A DNA stretch of 64,000 nucleotides from Brucella sp. 21LCYQ03 (lineage in GTDB: Bacteria; Pseudomonadota; Alphaproteobacteria; Rhizobiales; Rhizobiaceae). Made by a program: the position numbers and the translations under genes. The stretch spans positions 353,118 through 417,117 of the forward strand of contig NZ_JAMJWE010000001.1 of assembly GCF_023554105.1 (NCBI RefSeq). The letters run 5' to 3'. The notes beneath the pieces were generated by a model. It was not told the origin of the DNA and did not search any database. It saw nothing but the letters and a program-made list of their open reading frames with translations. Position 1 is the stretch's first letter, and every line of letters starts with the position of its first letter. Of this stretch, positions 34,869-43,171 are shown in pieces.

Positions 34869-35402
34869 ATGGCTCTGCCCCAAAATGAAAATGCAAAAAT
34901 TACATTCGTTCTTGGCGGAGCCCGTTCTGGTAAGTCGTCGTTTGCGGAAAAGCTGGTTGAGGACTCAGGACTTCAGCCAGTTTATCTCGCAACCGGTCGC
35001 GCATTCGACACAGAAATGGAAAACCGCATTTCCATTCATCGCGACCGTCGTGGGAGTGAATGGCAGACGGTGGAAGCGCCGCTCGACCTCGTGGGGGCGC
35101 TTGAAAAACATGCAGTGCATGACCGTTTCGTGCTGGTCGATTGCCTAACGCTCTGGATCACCAATCTGATGATGGCAGAGCAGAATATCGCTGCTGAAAC
35201 CGAGATGTTGATAGCGGCACTGCGTCAGCTTTCAGGTCCGGTTGTTTTCGTTTCCAACGAAGTTGGCCTCGGCATTGTGCCGGAAAACCGGATGGCGCGA
35301 GAGTTTCGCGATCATGCCGGTTTTTTGCATCAGGCCGTAGCATCCGTGGCGGATGAAGTTTATTTCATGGCGGCAGGTCTGCCGCTCAAAATGAAGGGAT
35401 AA
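34869..35402 (+). CDS. cobP: Adenosylcobinamide kinase / adenosylcobinamide-phosphate guanylyltransferase (CobP/CobU)
   Basis: The 177-residue cytosolic enzyme phosphorylates adenosylcobinamide and then transfers GMP to it, preparing the nucleotide loop. The P-loop GGARSGKS is at residues 16-23. The guanylylated histidine is expected in SIHRDRRG near residue 56, and the [13 protein letters not shown] segment (about residue 97) and [20 protein letters not shown] (about 136) are family hallmarks. The name is cobP in Pseudomonas denitrificans and cobU in Salmonella. It lies between cbtA and cobW in the riboswitch operon. Confidence 0.95.
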   Translation: MALPQNENAKITFVLGGARSGKSSFAEKLVEDSGLQPVYLATGRAFDTEMENRISIHRDRRGSEWQTVEAPLDLVGALEKHAVHDRFVLVDCLTLWITNLMMAEQNIAAETEMLIAALRQLSGPVVFVSNEVGLGIVPENRMAREFRDHAGFLHQAVASVADEVYFMAAGLPLKMKG

Positions 35403-35406
35403 TTCG

Positions 35407-36459
35407 ATGCAGGGACAAAAGATTCCAGCGACCGTAATCACCGGCTTCTTAGGTTCCGGCAAGACGACGCTGATCCGCAATCTGCTGGAAAACGCCAATG
35501 GCAAGCGCATCGCGCTCATCATCAATGAGTTTGGTGATCTCGGCGTTGATGGCGGGATTCTCAAGGGCTGTGGTATTGAAAGCTGCCGTGAGGAAGATGT
35601 GATCGAACTCAACAATGGTTGTATCTGCTGCACCGTTGCTGATGACTTCATTCCGACGATGACCAAGCTTCTGGATCGTGCGGATCGTCCTGATCATATC
35701 GTGATCGAGACCTCAGGTCTGGCACTGCCTCAGCCGCTGGTCGCCGCGTTCAACTGGCCTGAAATCAAGACACAAGTAACAGTCGACGGAGTGGTGACGG
35801 TTATCGATGCTGCCGCCGTTGCTGAAGGCCGTTTTGCTGACGACCACGACAAGGTAGATGCTCAACGTGCAGCGGATGAATCTCTTGACCATGAAAGCCC
35901 TTTAGAGGAACTTTTTGAGGATCAGATTCATGCGGCTGACCTTATTGTTCTGAACAAGGCTGATCTGGTTGATCCGTCGAAACTCGATAGCGTGAAGGCC
36001 GATGTGGCTGAACGCTCAACGCGTCGTGTCAACATGGTGCCAGCAAGCTTCGGTAAGCTTGGTGCGGACGTGCTGCTCGGTCTGGGCGTCGGTACGGAAG
36101 ACGACATTGCAAACCGCAAGTCGCATCATGAAATCCATCACGCTGATGGTCACGAGCATGATCACGATGAGTTTGAAAGCTTTGTGGTCGAAGCAGGCTC
36201 GGTTGCTGATCCAAAGGCATTTACCGAGAAGCTCAAAGCGGTGATTGCGGAACATGATGTTCTGCGTCTCAAAGGCTTTGTCAATGTGCCGGGCAAGCCG
36301 ATGCGTCTGGTTGTGCAGGCCGTTGGTCCGCGTATTGAGCATTATTTCGATCGCCCATGGGGTAAGGATGAAGTGCGCAATACGCGTCTTGTCGTCATTG
36401 GCTTGCATGAGATTGACGAGCAGGCAATCACCAAAGCCGTGAAAGACGCCGTTTCGTAA
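35407..36459 (+). CDS. cobW: CobW GTPase metallochaperone
   Basis: The 350-residue G3E-family GTPase has a P-loop GFLGSGKTT at residues 13-21, the metal-binding CICC motif at 72-75 (NNGCICCTV), the NKAD guanine-specificity motif near residue 183, and a His/Asp-rich stretch (HHEIHHADGHEHDHDE, about residues 239-254). CobW delivers cobalt to the aerobic cobaltochelatase; its gene is typically next to cobN, as here. The stop codon overlaps the cobN ATG by one base, showing tight coupling. It is regulated by the upstream riboswitch. Confidence 0.96.
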   Translation: MQGQKIPATVITGFLGSGKTTLIRNLLENANGKRIALIINEFGDLGVDGGILKGCGIESCREEDVIELNNGCICCTVADDFIPTMTKLLDRADRPDHIVIETSGLALPQPLVAAFNWPEIKTQVTVDGVVTVIDAAAVAEGRFADDHDKVDAQRAADESLDHESPLEELFEDQIHAADLIVLNKADLVDPSKLDSVKADVAERSTRRVNMVPASFGKLGADVLLGLGVGTEDDIANRKSHHEIHHADGHEHDHDEFESFVVEAGSVADPKAFTEKLKAVIAEHDVLRLKGFVNVPGKPMRLVVQAVGPRIEHYFDRPWGKDEVRNTRLVVIGLHEIDEQAITKAVKDAVS

Positions 36460-39400
36460 TGCATCTTTTACTTGCCCAGAAAGGAACGATAAGCGACGGC
36501 AATGAGGCCGTCGACCTCGGCCAGACGCCGGGTGACATATTGTTCCTTTCCGCTGCCGATACGGAGCTGGCCAGTCTTGCTCAAGCACGTAAGCTTGGTC
36601 AAAGCGGGCCAAGTCTCCGGCTCGCCAACTTTCTAAGCCTCATACATCCCATGTCAGTTGACGCTTATGTTGAGCGCACAGCACGACATGCGAAGCTTAT
36701 CGTCGTGCGGATTATTGGTGGCGAGACCTATTGGCCTTATGGGCTTGAGGCGCTTCATGCCTGTGCGGTTTCGCACGGCATCAAGATCGCTGTGCTGCCG
36801 GGTGATGATAAGCCCGATTACGGACTTGAACGGTTCTCAACCGTTTCATCGCAGGAGCGAGATGCACTCTGGCAATATCTGATCGAGGGCGGGGCCGCCA
36901 ATACGTCGCGCTTTCTCGATTATTGTTGCGCATTGATTGATGAAAGCGAAAAACCGGAAGAGGCGGCACCGCTTCTGAAAGCTGGGCTGTGGTGGCCCAA
37001 TATGGCCGTGCCTTCGCTTGATCTCATCCGCCAGCAATGGAAGGTCGCCGATGCGCCTGCTGCGGCAATTATTTTTTATCGTGCTCTGGTGCAGAGCGGG
37101 CAGACGCAGCCAGTAGAAGCACTGGTCAGTGCATTGCAGGCCAAGGGACTGAACCCGGTTCCTATCTTTGTTTCCAGCCTCAAAGATCGGCTTTCGGCGG
37201 CGGTTGTTGATGGCCTGTTTGAAGATTGCCAGCCGGATATTGTGCTCAATGCAACCGGCTTTGCGATTTCTTCGCCGGGGGCGGAGCGTAAACCAACCGT
37301 GCTGGATAAGCGTGGCAATATGGTTTTGCAGGTGATCTTTTCCGGTACGCCAAAAGCCACATGGCAGGCATCGCAGCAGGGGCTACTGGCGCGTGATCTT
37401 GCGATGAATGTGGCGCTGCCGGAAGTGGATGGTCGCGTGCTGTCGCGTGCGGTGTCGTTTAAATCGGCCAAGCAATTCGATAGCACTGTTGAAGCCAATA
37501 TCGTCACCCACGAGCCGGATGAAGGTCGCGTGGCTTTTGTGGCGGAACTGGCGGCAAACTGGGTGCGCCTGAAACGTAAGAAGCCAGAAGAACGCTGCGT
37601 TGCGCTGATCCTTGCCAATTATCCGAACCGCGATGGCAGGCTCGGCAATGGCGTTGGGCTTGATACGCCAGCCGGAACTTTGGAAGTGCTGCGGGCTATG
37701 AAAGGTGAGGGCTATCAGGTGGATGATGTGCCTGCCGATAGTGATGCTTTCATGCAGCTTCTCATGGCTGGTCCAACCAATGCTGCACATGATGGGCGTG
37801 TAATCCGCGAAGTCATTTCTCTGAATCAATACAAGACGTTTTTCAAAAAACTTCCCAATGTGATTCAGCAGGAAATTGAAACCCGCTGGGGTGGCCCCCA
37901 GAATGATCCATTCTACGATGCGGAGCTGAATGGCTTTGCGCTGCCGCTGATGAAGCTTGGCGAAATCATTGCCGGTATTCAGCCAGCACGCGGCTATAAT
38001 ATCGATCCGAAAGAGACCTACCACTCGCCCGATCTTGTGCCGCCGCACGGCTATATCGCGTTTTACGCCTATCTGCGTGATGTGGCGAAAATTGATGCTA
38101 TCGTGCATATGGGCAAGCATGGCAATCTGGAATGGCTGCCCGGTAAAGCCTTAGCACTATCGGAAAATTGCTATCCTGAAGCGGTCTTCGGCCCTACGCC
38201 GCATGTCTATCCATTTATTGTCAATGATCCTGGTGAAGGCACGCAGGCCAAGCGCCGTGCGGGTGCCGTGATCATCGATCATCTGACACCGCCGCTCACA
38301 CGTGCTGAAAGCTATGGCCCGCTCAAGGATCTGGAAGCGCTGGTTGATGAATATTACGAAGCGTCGGGTGTCGATCCGCGCCGCCTGTTGCGGTTGAAGG
38401 CGCAGATTCTTGATCTTGTGCGCGATATTGGTCTCGACCGCGACGCGGGTATTCACGACCATGACGATGAAGACATGGCGCTGCAAAAACTTGACGCCTA
38501 TCTCTGCGATCTCAAGGAAATGCAGATCCGCGATGGGTTGCATATTTTTGGGCTGGCCCCTGAAGGGCGTTTGCTCACAGATTTGCTGGTAGCACTGGCA
38601 CGCGTTCCGCGCGGCATTCCTGTTTCGCTGGGTGGTTTGCCGGGCGAGCAGAGCCTGCAACGTGCTATCGCAAAAGACGCAGGCCTTGGCGAAGATTTTG
38701 ATCCGCTCGATTGTGCGATGGCTGATCCGTGGACTGGGCCGAAGCCTGCATTGCTGGTGGACACAAGCCCTGCAAGCTGGCGCATTGCTGGTGATACGGT
38801 CGAACGTATCGAATTGCTGGCAGCGCAGTTCGTGGAGGGTGAAGTCGAGTGTCCGGTAGGTTGGACGCAGACCAATGCTGTGTTGCAATCGATCAACGAG
38901 CATTTGCGTCCCATGGTGACATCGTGCGGGCCTTCGGAGATCGAAGGCTTTTTGTCTGCCATTTCGGGGCGCTTTGTGCCGCCGGGACCGTCGGGCGCCC
39001 CAACGCGTGGACGGCCAGATGTCTTGCCGACTGGGCGTAATTTCTTCTCGACCGACAGTCGTGCCGTGCCGACACCTGCCGCATGGGAACTGGGTCGCAG
39101 GTCGGCGGAACTGCTGATTACACGTTATACGCAGGATCATGGCGAGTGGCCGACCTCGTTTGGTTTGACCGCGTGGGGTACATCCAACATGCGCACCGGC
39201 GGCGACGATATTGCGCAGGCTTTGGCGTTGATCGGTGTGAAGCCAGTATGGGACATGGCATCGCGTCGTGTTACTGGCTATGAGATCGTGCCGATTGCCA
39301 AGCTTGGACGCCCGCGTGTGGACGTGACATTGCGTATTTCCGGCTTCTTCCGCGATGCTTTCCCTGAACAGATTGCACTGTTTGACAAGGCCGTGCGTGC

Positions 39401-40232
39401 TGTGGGTGCGCTCGATGAAGAGGCGGAAGACAATCCGATTGCTAACCGCATCAAAGCCGAACAGGCACGGCTTATCGCAACAGGTGCTGATGTAAAGACT
39501 GCCGAACGCCGCGCGGGCTATCGCGTGTTTGGTTCCAAGCCCGGCGCCTATGGTGCTGGATTGCAGGCGCTGATTGACGAAAATGGCTGGGCCGGTCGCA
39601 ACGATCTGGCGGAAGCATGGCTCGTCTGGGGTGGTTATGCCTATGGTGCGGGCGAAGAGGGACAGGCGGAACGCGGGCTGCTTGAAGAGCGGCTTCGTTC
39701 TGTGCAGGCCGTGGTGCAAAATCAGGATAATCGCGAGCACGATTTGCTCGACAGTGATGACTACTATCAGTTTGAAGGTGGCATGGCCGCTACGGTTGAA
39801 AATCTGACTGGCGCGATGCCGACCGTCTATCACAATGATCATTCGCGGCCCGAAAAACCGGTTATCCGCACGCTCGAAGAAGAACTTGCGCGCGTCGTGC
39901 GCGGCCGTGCGGCAAACCCTAAGTGGATCGCTGGCGTGATGCGTCATGGCTATAAGGGCGCTGCGGAAATTGCGGCCACTGTCGATTATCTTTTCGCTTT
40001 CGCGGCTACAACCGGCAAAGTTGGCAACCATCATTTCGAGGCTATTTATCAGGCCTATATCGCTGACAGAGCCGTGCATGATTTCATGCTTGAAAAGAAC
40101 CCGGCTGCCCTGAGTGAAACCGCTTCAAAGCTTAATGATGCAATTGAACGTGGCTTCTGGGTGCCGCGTTCTAATTCAGCACGGTTTGAGCTCGAAAATC
40201 TTATGGAGTATCGCACGAAAGCAGTGATGTGA
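36459..40232 (+). CDS. cobN: Cobaltochelatase large subunit CobN
   Basis: The 1257-residue subunit, together with CobS and CobT, inserts cobalt into hydrogenobyrinic acid a,c-diamide using ATP. This is the oxygen-dependent (late cobalt) route. Conserved CobN/BchH blocks are visible: ALILANYPNRDGRLGNGVGLD (about 386), IDAIVHMGKHGNLEWLPGKALAL (about 546) and FGSKPGAYGAGLQALID (about 1026). The full length equals known CobN. CobS and CobT are not in this window, as is common. A long opposite-strand frame inside it is a codon-use shadow. Confidence 0.97.
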   Translation: MHLLLAQKGTISDGNEAVDLGQTPGDILFLSAADTELASLAQARKLGQSGPSLRLANFLSLIHPMSVDAYVERTARHAKLIVVRIIGGETYWPYGLEALHACAVSHGIKIAVLPGDDKPDYGLERFSTVSSQERDALWQYLIEGGAANTSRFLDYCCALIDESEKPEEAAPLLKAGLWWPNMAVPSLDLIRQQWKVADAPAAAIIFYRALVQSGQTQPVEALVSALQAKGLNPVPIFVSSLKDRLSAAVVDGLFEDCQPDIVLNATGFAISSPGAERKPTVLDKRGNMVLQVIFSGTPKATWQASQQGLLARDLAMNVALPEVDGRVLSRAVSFKSAKQFDSTVEANIVTHEPDEGRVAFVAELAANWVRLKRKKPEERCVALILANYPNRDGRLGNGVGLDTPAGTLEVLRAMKGEGYQVDDVPADSDAFMQLLMAGPTNAAHDGRVIREVISLNQYKTFFKKLPNVIQQEIETRWGGPQNDPFYDAELNGFALPLMKLGEIIAGIQPARGYNIDPKETYHSPDLVPPHGYIAFYAYLRDVAKIDAIVHMGKHGNLEWLPGKALALSENCYPEAVFGPTPHVYPFIVNDPGEGTQAKRRAGAVIIDHLTPPLTRAESYGPLKDLEALVDEYYEASGVDPRRLLRLKAQILDLVRDIGLDRDAGIHDHDDEDMALQKLDAYLCDLKEMQIRDGLHIFGLAPEGRLLTDLLVALARVPRGIPVSLGGLPGEQSLQRAIAKDAGLGEDFDPLDCAMADPWTGPKPALLVDTSPASWRIAGDTVERIELLAAQFVEGEVECPVGWTQTNAVLQSINEHLRPMVTSCGPSEIEGFLSAISGRFVPPGPSGAPTRGRPDVLPTGRNFFSTDSRAVPTPAAWELGRRSAELLITRYTQDHGEWPTSFGLTAWGTSNMRTGGDDIAQALALIGVKPVWDMASRRVTGYEIVPIAKLGRPRVDVTLRISGFFRDAFPEQIALFDKAVRAVGALDEEAEDNPIANRIKAEQARLIATGADVKTAERRAGYRVFGSKPGAYGAGLQALIDENGWAGRNDLAEAWLVWGGYAYGAGEEGQAERGLLEERLRSVQAVVQNQDNREHDLLDSDDYYQFEGGMAATVENLTGAMPTVYHNDHSRPEKPVIRTLEEELARVVRGRAANPKWIAGVMRHGYKGAAEIAATVDYLFAFAATTGKVGNHHFEAIYQAYIADRAVHDFMLEKNPAALSETASKLNDAIERGFWVPRSNSARFELENLMEYRTKAVM

Positions 40233-40332
40233 CGTGCCTCTCTTTGTTTGCAAGCAAAGTCCGATCTGGAAGATCTGCTATCTTCCGTAGACCTTGCTAA
40301 ACTTAAAAAAATGATTCCGGAAAGGGCATTAA

Positions 40333-40971
40333 ATGGCTGAGAAATCTGCGAAACTTCTTTCAATGACGGAAGAGGAATTGAATGCCCGTCATGCGGATAA
40401 GATGCGCAAGAAGAAAGCCGCGCGCGACAAGATTCAGGCCACCAAGACCGATGAAAAAGGCCTTGTGATTGTCCATACGGGTAAGGGCAAGGGTAAGTCG
40501 AGCGCAGGCTTCGGTATGGTTTTCCGCGCACTTGGCCATGGCATGAAAATCGGCGTTGTGCAGTTTGTGAAAGGTTCATGGGATACCGGCGAGCGCTGGG
40601 TTCTGGAAAAATTTCCGGAGCAGGTGACGATCTCGGCCCTTGGTGAAGGCTTTACATGGGAGACGCAGGATCGTGCCCGCGATATTAAAATGGCACGCGA
40701 TGCATGGGAGCAGGCAAAGGCCCTGATCCTCGATGAAAGCTATGACATGGTGCTTTGCGACGAGCTCAACATCGTGCTGCGCTATGATTATCTGCCGGTC
40801 GAAGAAATCATCGAAGTGCTTGCGGCCAAGCCTGAGATGAAACACGTCATCATTACTGGCCGCAATGCCAAGGATGAGCTGATCGAGTTTGCTGATCTTG
40901 TCACAGAGATGGAAATGATCAAACATCCCTTCCGTTCGGGCGTGAAGGCGCAAAAGGGGATCGAGTTCTGA
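40333..40971 (+). CDS. cobO: Corrinoid adenosyltransferase CobO
   Basis: The 212-residue enzyme adds the 5'-deoxyadenosyl group from ATP to the cob(I) corrinoid. The P-loop variant HTGKGKGKSSAGFG lies at about residues 46-59, the VQFVKGSWDTGERW segment follows, and the DELNIVLRYDYL motif is at about residue 140. This is the BtuR/CobO family, not PduO. The ATG has GGAAAGGG upstream. A 100-base gap from cobN contains two small hairpins (40249-40258 region and GGAAGAT/ATCTTCC near 40268-40287), which may process or stabilise the message. The gene probably belongs to the riboswitch operon. Confidence 0.95.
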   Translation: MAEKSAKLLSMTEEELNARHADKMRKKKAARDKIQATKTDEKGLVIVHTGKGKGKSSAGFGMVFRALGHGMKIGVVQFVKGSWDTGERWVLEKFPEQVTISALGEGFTWETQDRARDIKMARDAWEQAKALILDESYDMVLCDELNIVLRYDYLPVEEIIEVLAAKPEMKHVIITGRNAKDELIEFADLVTEMEMIKHPFRSGVKAQKGIEF

Positions 40972-40973
40972 TC

Positions 40974-41402
40974 ATGGTAGCGAGCTGGCAATTCTGGGCC
41001 TTGATGTCGGCGGTTTTCGCTGCCTTGACGGCGATATTCGCCAAGGTCGGTATTCAGGGTATCAATTCAGATTTTGCCACGCTGGTTCGCACGCTGGTGA
41101 TCATCGGCGCGCTGTGCCTGTTTCTGACAGTGACAGGCCAATGGCAGAAGCCCGGTGAAATTTCTGCAAAGTCGTGGGTATTTCTCGTGCTGTCCGGTCT
41201 TGCGACCGGCGCGTCATGGCTTGCCTATTTCCGGGCGCTGCAAATTGGTGACGCGTCACGCGTCGCCCCTGTTGATAAATTGTCGGTCGTATTGGTTGCG
41301 CTGTTTGGTGCTGCATTTCTTGGCGAACGTATGGCTACGATCAATTGGCTCGGAATTGCACTGATCGGTTGTGGCGTCGTGCTGGTAGCGTTGCGCGTTT
41401 AA
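40974..41402 (+). CDS. Half-size EamA-type membrane protein
   Basis: The 142-residue protein has five predicted helices, exactly one EamA repeat (family DMT proteins normally have two). The PVDKLSVVLVALFGAAFLGERM segment is a clear EamA match. Small single-repeat proteins work as dimers. It begins two bases after the cobO stop (TGATCATG), so it is co-expressed with cobO. No substrate is known; location suggests a corrinoid or cobalt link, but this is inference only. It is convergent with the tauE-like gene, overlapping by four bases. Confidence 0.85.
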   Translation: MVASWQFWALMSAVFAALTAIFAKVGIQGINSDFATLVRTLVIIGALCLFLTVTGQWQKPGEISAKSWVFLVLSGLATGASWLAYFRALQIGDASRVAPVDKLSVVLVALFGAAFLGERMATINWLGIALIGCGVVLVALRV

Positions 41403-42184
41403 AACCCGATCATCTGCCGGATCGGATTGCTCGGCTCCATCAACAGCCGCACGGCAAGCGCGAGGCTTACGACAATCAGCAGGGGCTTGATGATGCGTGA
41501 GCCAATTTTCATGGCGAGGCCTGCGCCAATCTGCGCGCCGATAAACTGCGCTATTCCCATGCAGATGCCGAGTTTCCAGTTGATCGTTCCAACAAGAGCG
41601 AAAGTGGCAAAGCCGCCAATATTGGATGCGCAATTGAGCAGCTTGGTATGAGCGGTTGCTTTCAGTACGCCGTAGCCTGCGAGCGCAACGAATGCCAGCA
41701 TGAAGAATGAGCCGGTGCCCGGACCGAACAGCCCGTCGTAAAAGCCAATCAATGGAACAAGCGTGACGCCAAACAGGAATGGTCCTATCCGGCGCGCGCG
41801 ATCCACGTCGCCAAGGCTTGGCTTCACCGCAAAGTAAATGGCAATCGCGATCAGCAGAATTGGCAGAGCGGCCCGCATGATATCGACTGGCAGGACTGTT
41901 GCAAGAAGCGCACCGAGAACGGAACCAACAAGTGATGCGATGGCTTCGGGCCATTGTTCACGAATATTGACGTGGCCTTTGCGCGCATAAGCAATTGTTG
42001 CAGAGGAAGAGCCGAACAGACCTTGCAACTTGTTTGTGCCGAGCGCTTCGACAGGCGGTACACCTGCCAGAAGCAAGGCGGGAATTGTAATCATACCGCC
42101 TCCGCCTGCGATAGAATCGATAATGCCCGCAATGAAAGCGGCCATGGTCAGCAGAAGCGTTAATGTATCGAAAAATTCTAGCAT
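41399..42184 (-). CDS. TauE/SafE-family sulfite exporter-like permease
   Basis: The 261-residue integral membrane protein has eight helices in two repeats. The first starts with AGIIDSIAGGGGMITIPALLLAG and contains LGTNKLQGLFGSSSA; the second shows GFYDGLFGPGTGSFFMLAF, both TauE/SafE signatures. Relatives export sulfite or organosulfonates, and some are linked to cobalt or nickel. The long open frame upstream (to 42379) contains no homologous sequence; ATG 42184 starts at the first helix, and ATG 42214 is an alternative. It interrupts the cob locus on the opposite strand. Confidence 0.87.
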   Translation of the reverse strand: MLEFFDTLTLLLTMAAFIAGIIDSIAGGGGMITIPALLLAGVPPVEALGTNKLQGLFGSSSATIAYARKGHVNIREQWPEAIASLVGSVLGALLATVLPVDIMRAALPILLIAIAIYFAVKPSLGDVDRARRIGPFLFGVTLVPLIGFYDGLFGPGTGSFFMLAFVALAGYGVLKATAHTKLLNCASNIGGFATFALVGTINWKLGICMGIAQFIGAQIGAGLAMKIGSRIIKPLLIVVSLALAVRLLMEPSNPIRQMIGF

Positions 42185-42335
42185 GGAGGGGTCCGGCAAA
42201 AGTTGATGCAACATAAAGCACGCAATCGCATTGCGCCAGACAGCTATTTGCGGAACCTTATTAAGGCTGACGTTGTTTTTCGGTTCGTGCACCATTATCA
42301 ATGCAGGTCTGTTCGGTATCAGGAGACAGTCATTC

Positions 42336-42785
42336 ATGAGCGAAAGCTTTTTCGAACGTATTACTGCGTTTCTCAGCAAAAAGAGTGCTGTGCAGCGTGT
42401 GGCCGAAGACCCGGCGCTCGCCTCGGAACTGCTTCTTCTGCTTCATGTGGTCTTTGCCGATGGTGATCGCCATCCAGCGGAAATTGCTGCGTTCAGGCAG
42501 ATCGTTTCCGAGAATTTTGGAATTTCGGCCGAAGAGTTGCCGGAAGTAACTGAATATCTCAAAGACTTTGGTTATGAGACAACCACCAAGCAGGCGGCTT
42601 CGATGCTGGCTGAAATGGCACCTGAACGCCGTGCGTCGTTGTTGCGCGATTTGGTTCGGATTGCGCGTGCGGACGATCATGTTGATCAGTCGGAAACAGC
42701 CATGATCAAGCGTATTGCAGATATTCTCGGTGTCACATCAGAAGACATCAGAGAAGCGCAGCAACCGGCGCCTCGTGCGGTCTAA
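42336..42785 (+). CDS. TerB-like (TerB/DjlA-type) helical protein
   Basis: The 149-residue all-helical cytosolic protein belongs to the TerB-like family. Typical acidic metal-binding repeats are VVFADGDRHPAEIAAFRQI (about residue 38) and RIARADDHVDQSETAMIKRIADILG (about 109). AGGAGA nine bases before ATG 42336 fixes the start; the frame is open further upstream to 42231 without a site. Its last codons overlap the likely cobE start (GTG 42775), so it is co-translated with a B12 gene. The function is unknown. Confidence 0.82.
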   Translation: MSESFFERITAFLSKKSAVQRVAEDPALASELLLLLHVVFADGDRHPAEIAAFRQIVSENFGISAEELPEVTEYLKDFGYETTTKQAASMLAEMAPERRASLLRDLVRIARADDHVDQSETAMIKRIADILGVTSEDIREAQQPAPRAV

Positions 42786-43170
42786 CGAAAACCTTGTTGC
42801 TCTTGGAATGGGTTGCTCCTCAGGCGTAAGTCTTGAGGAGCTTATTTTGCTGGCTGATAAAGTGCTGGCAAGTGCCGGAGCGGAGCGACCGGCGGTCATA
42901 TCAACGATTATTGCCAAGCAAGATGATCCTGTCTGGGGTCAACTTTCTCAACATTATGAGTGCGAGCTGTGCTTCTTTGATGCTGCGCGGCTTGAACAAG
43001 AAACGCCAAAGTTGAAGCACCCGTCGGACGTGGTTTTCGCTACAGTTGGCTGCCATGGTGTCGCAGAATCTGCGGCTCTTGCGGCAGCAGGGGTTGATGC
43101 AGAATTAGTGGTCGAAAAAACGGCCAGTGAACGCGTCACCGCAGCAATTGCGGTGACGCGAAGCATATGA
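42775..43170 (+). CDS. cobE: CobE / CbiG C-terminal-like cobalamin biosynthesis protein
   Basis: This 131-residue protein matches the C-terminal CbiG domain (CobE): LGMGCSSGVSLEELILLADKVL near the N-terminus (relatives have GxGCRxG), and VVFATVGCHGVAESAALAAAG at the C-terminal side. CobE is needed in oxygen-dependent B12 synthesis, but its exact role is unclear. The start is GTG 42775, inside the end of the terB-like gene; ATG 42808 would shorten it to 120 residues. A separate full CbiG domain is fused to CobJ elsewhere in this window. Confidence 0.85.
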   Translation: MRSNENLVALGMGCSSGVSLEELILLADKVLASAGAERPAVISTIIAKQDDPVWGQLSQHYECELCFFDAARLEQETPKLKHPSDVVFATVGCHGVAESAALAAAGVDAELVVEKTASERVTAAIAVTRSI

Positions 43171-43171
43171 G

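Noticed and set aside
38157..40079. 640-codon open frame on the minus strand inside cobN
   Set aside because: It is antisense to a clearly real cobN, has no recognisable motif, and its composition (rich in His, Arg, Cys) is typical of a shadow frame.
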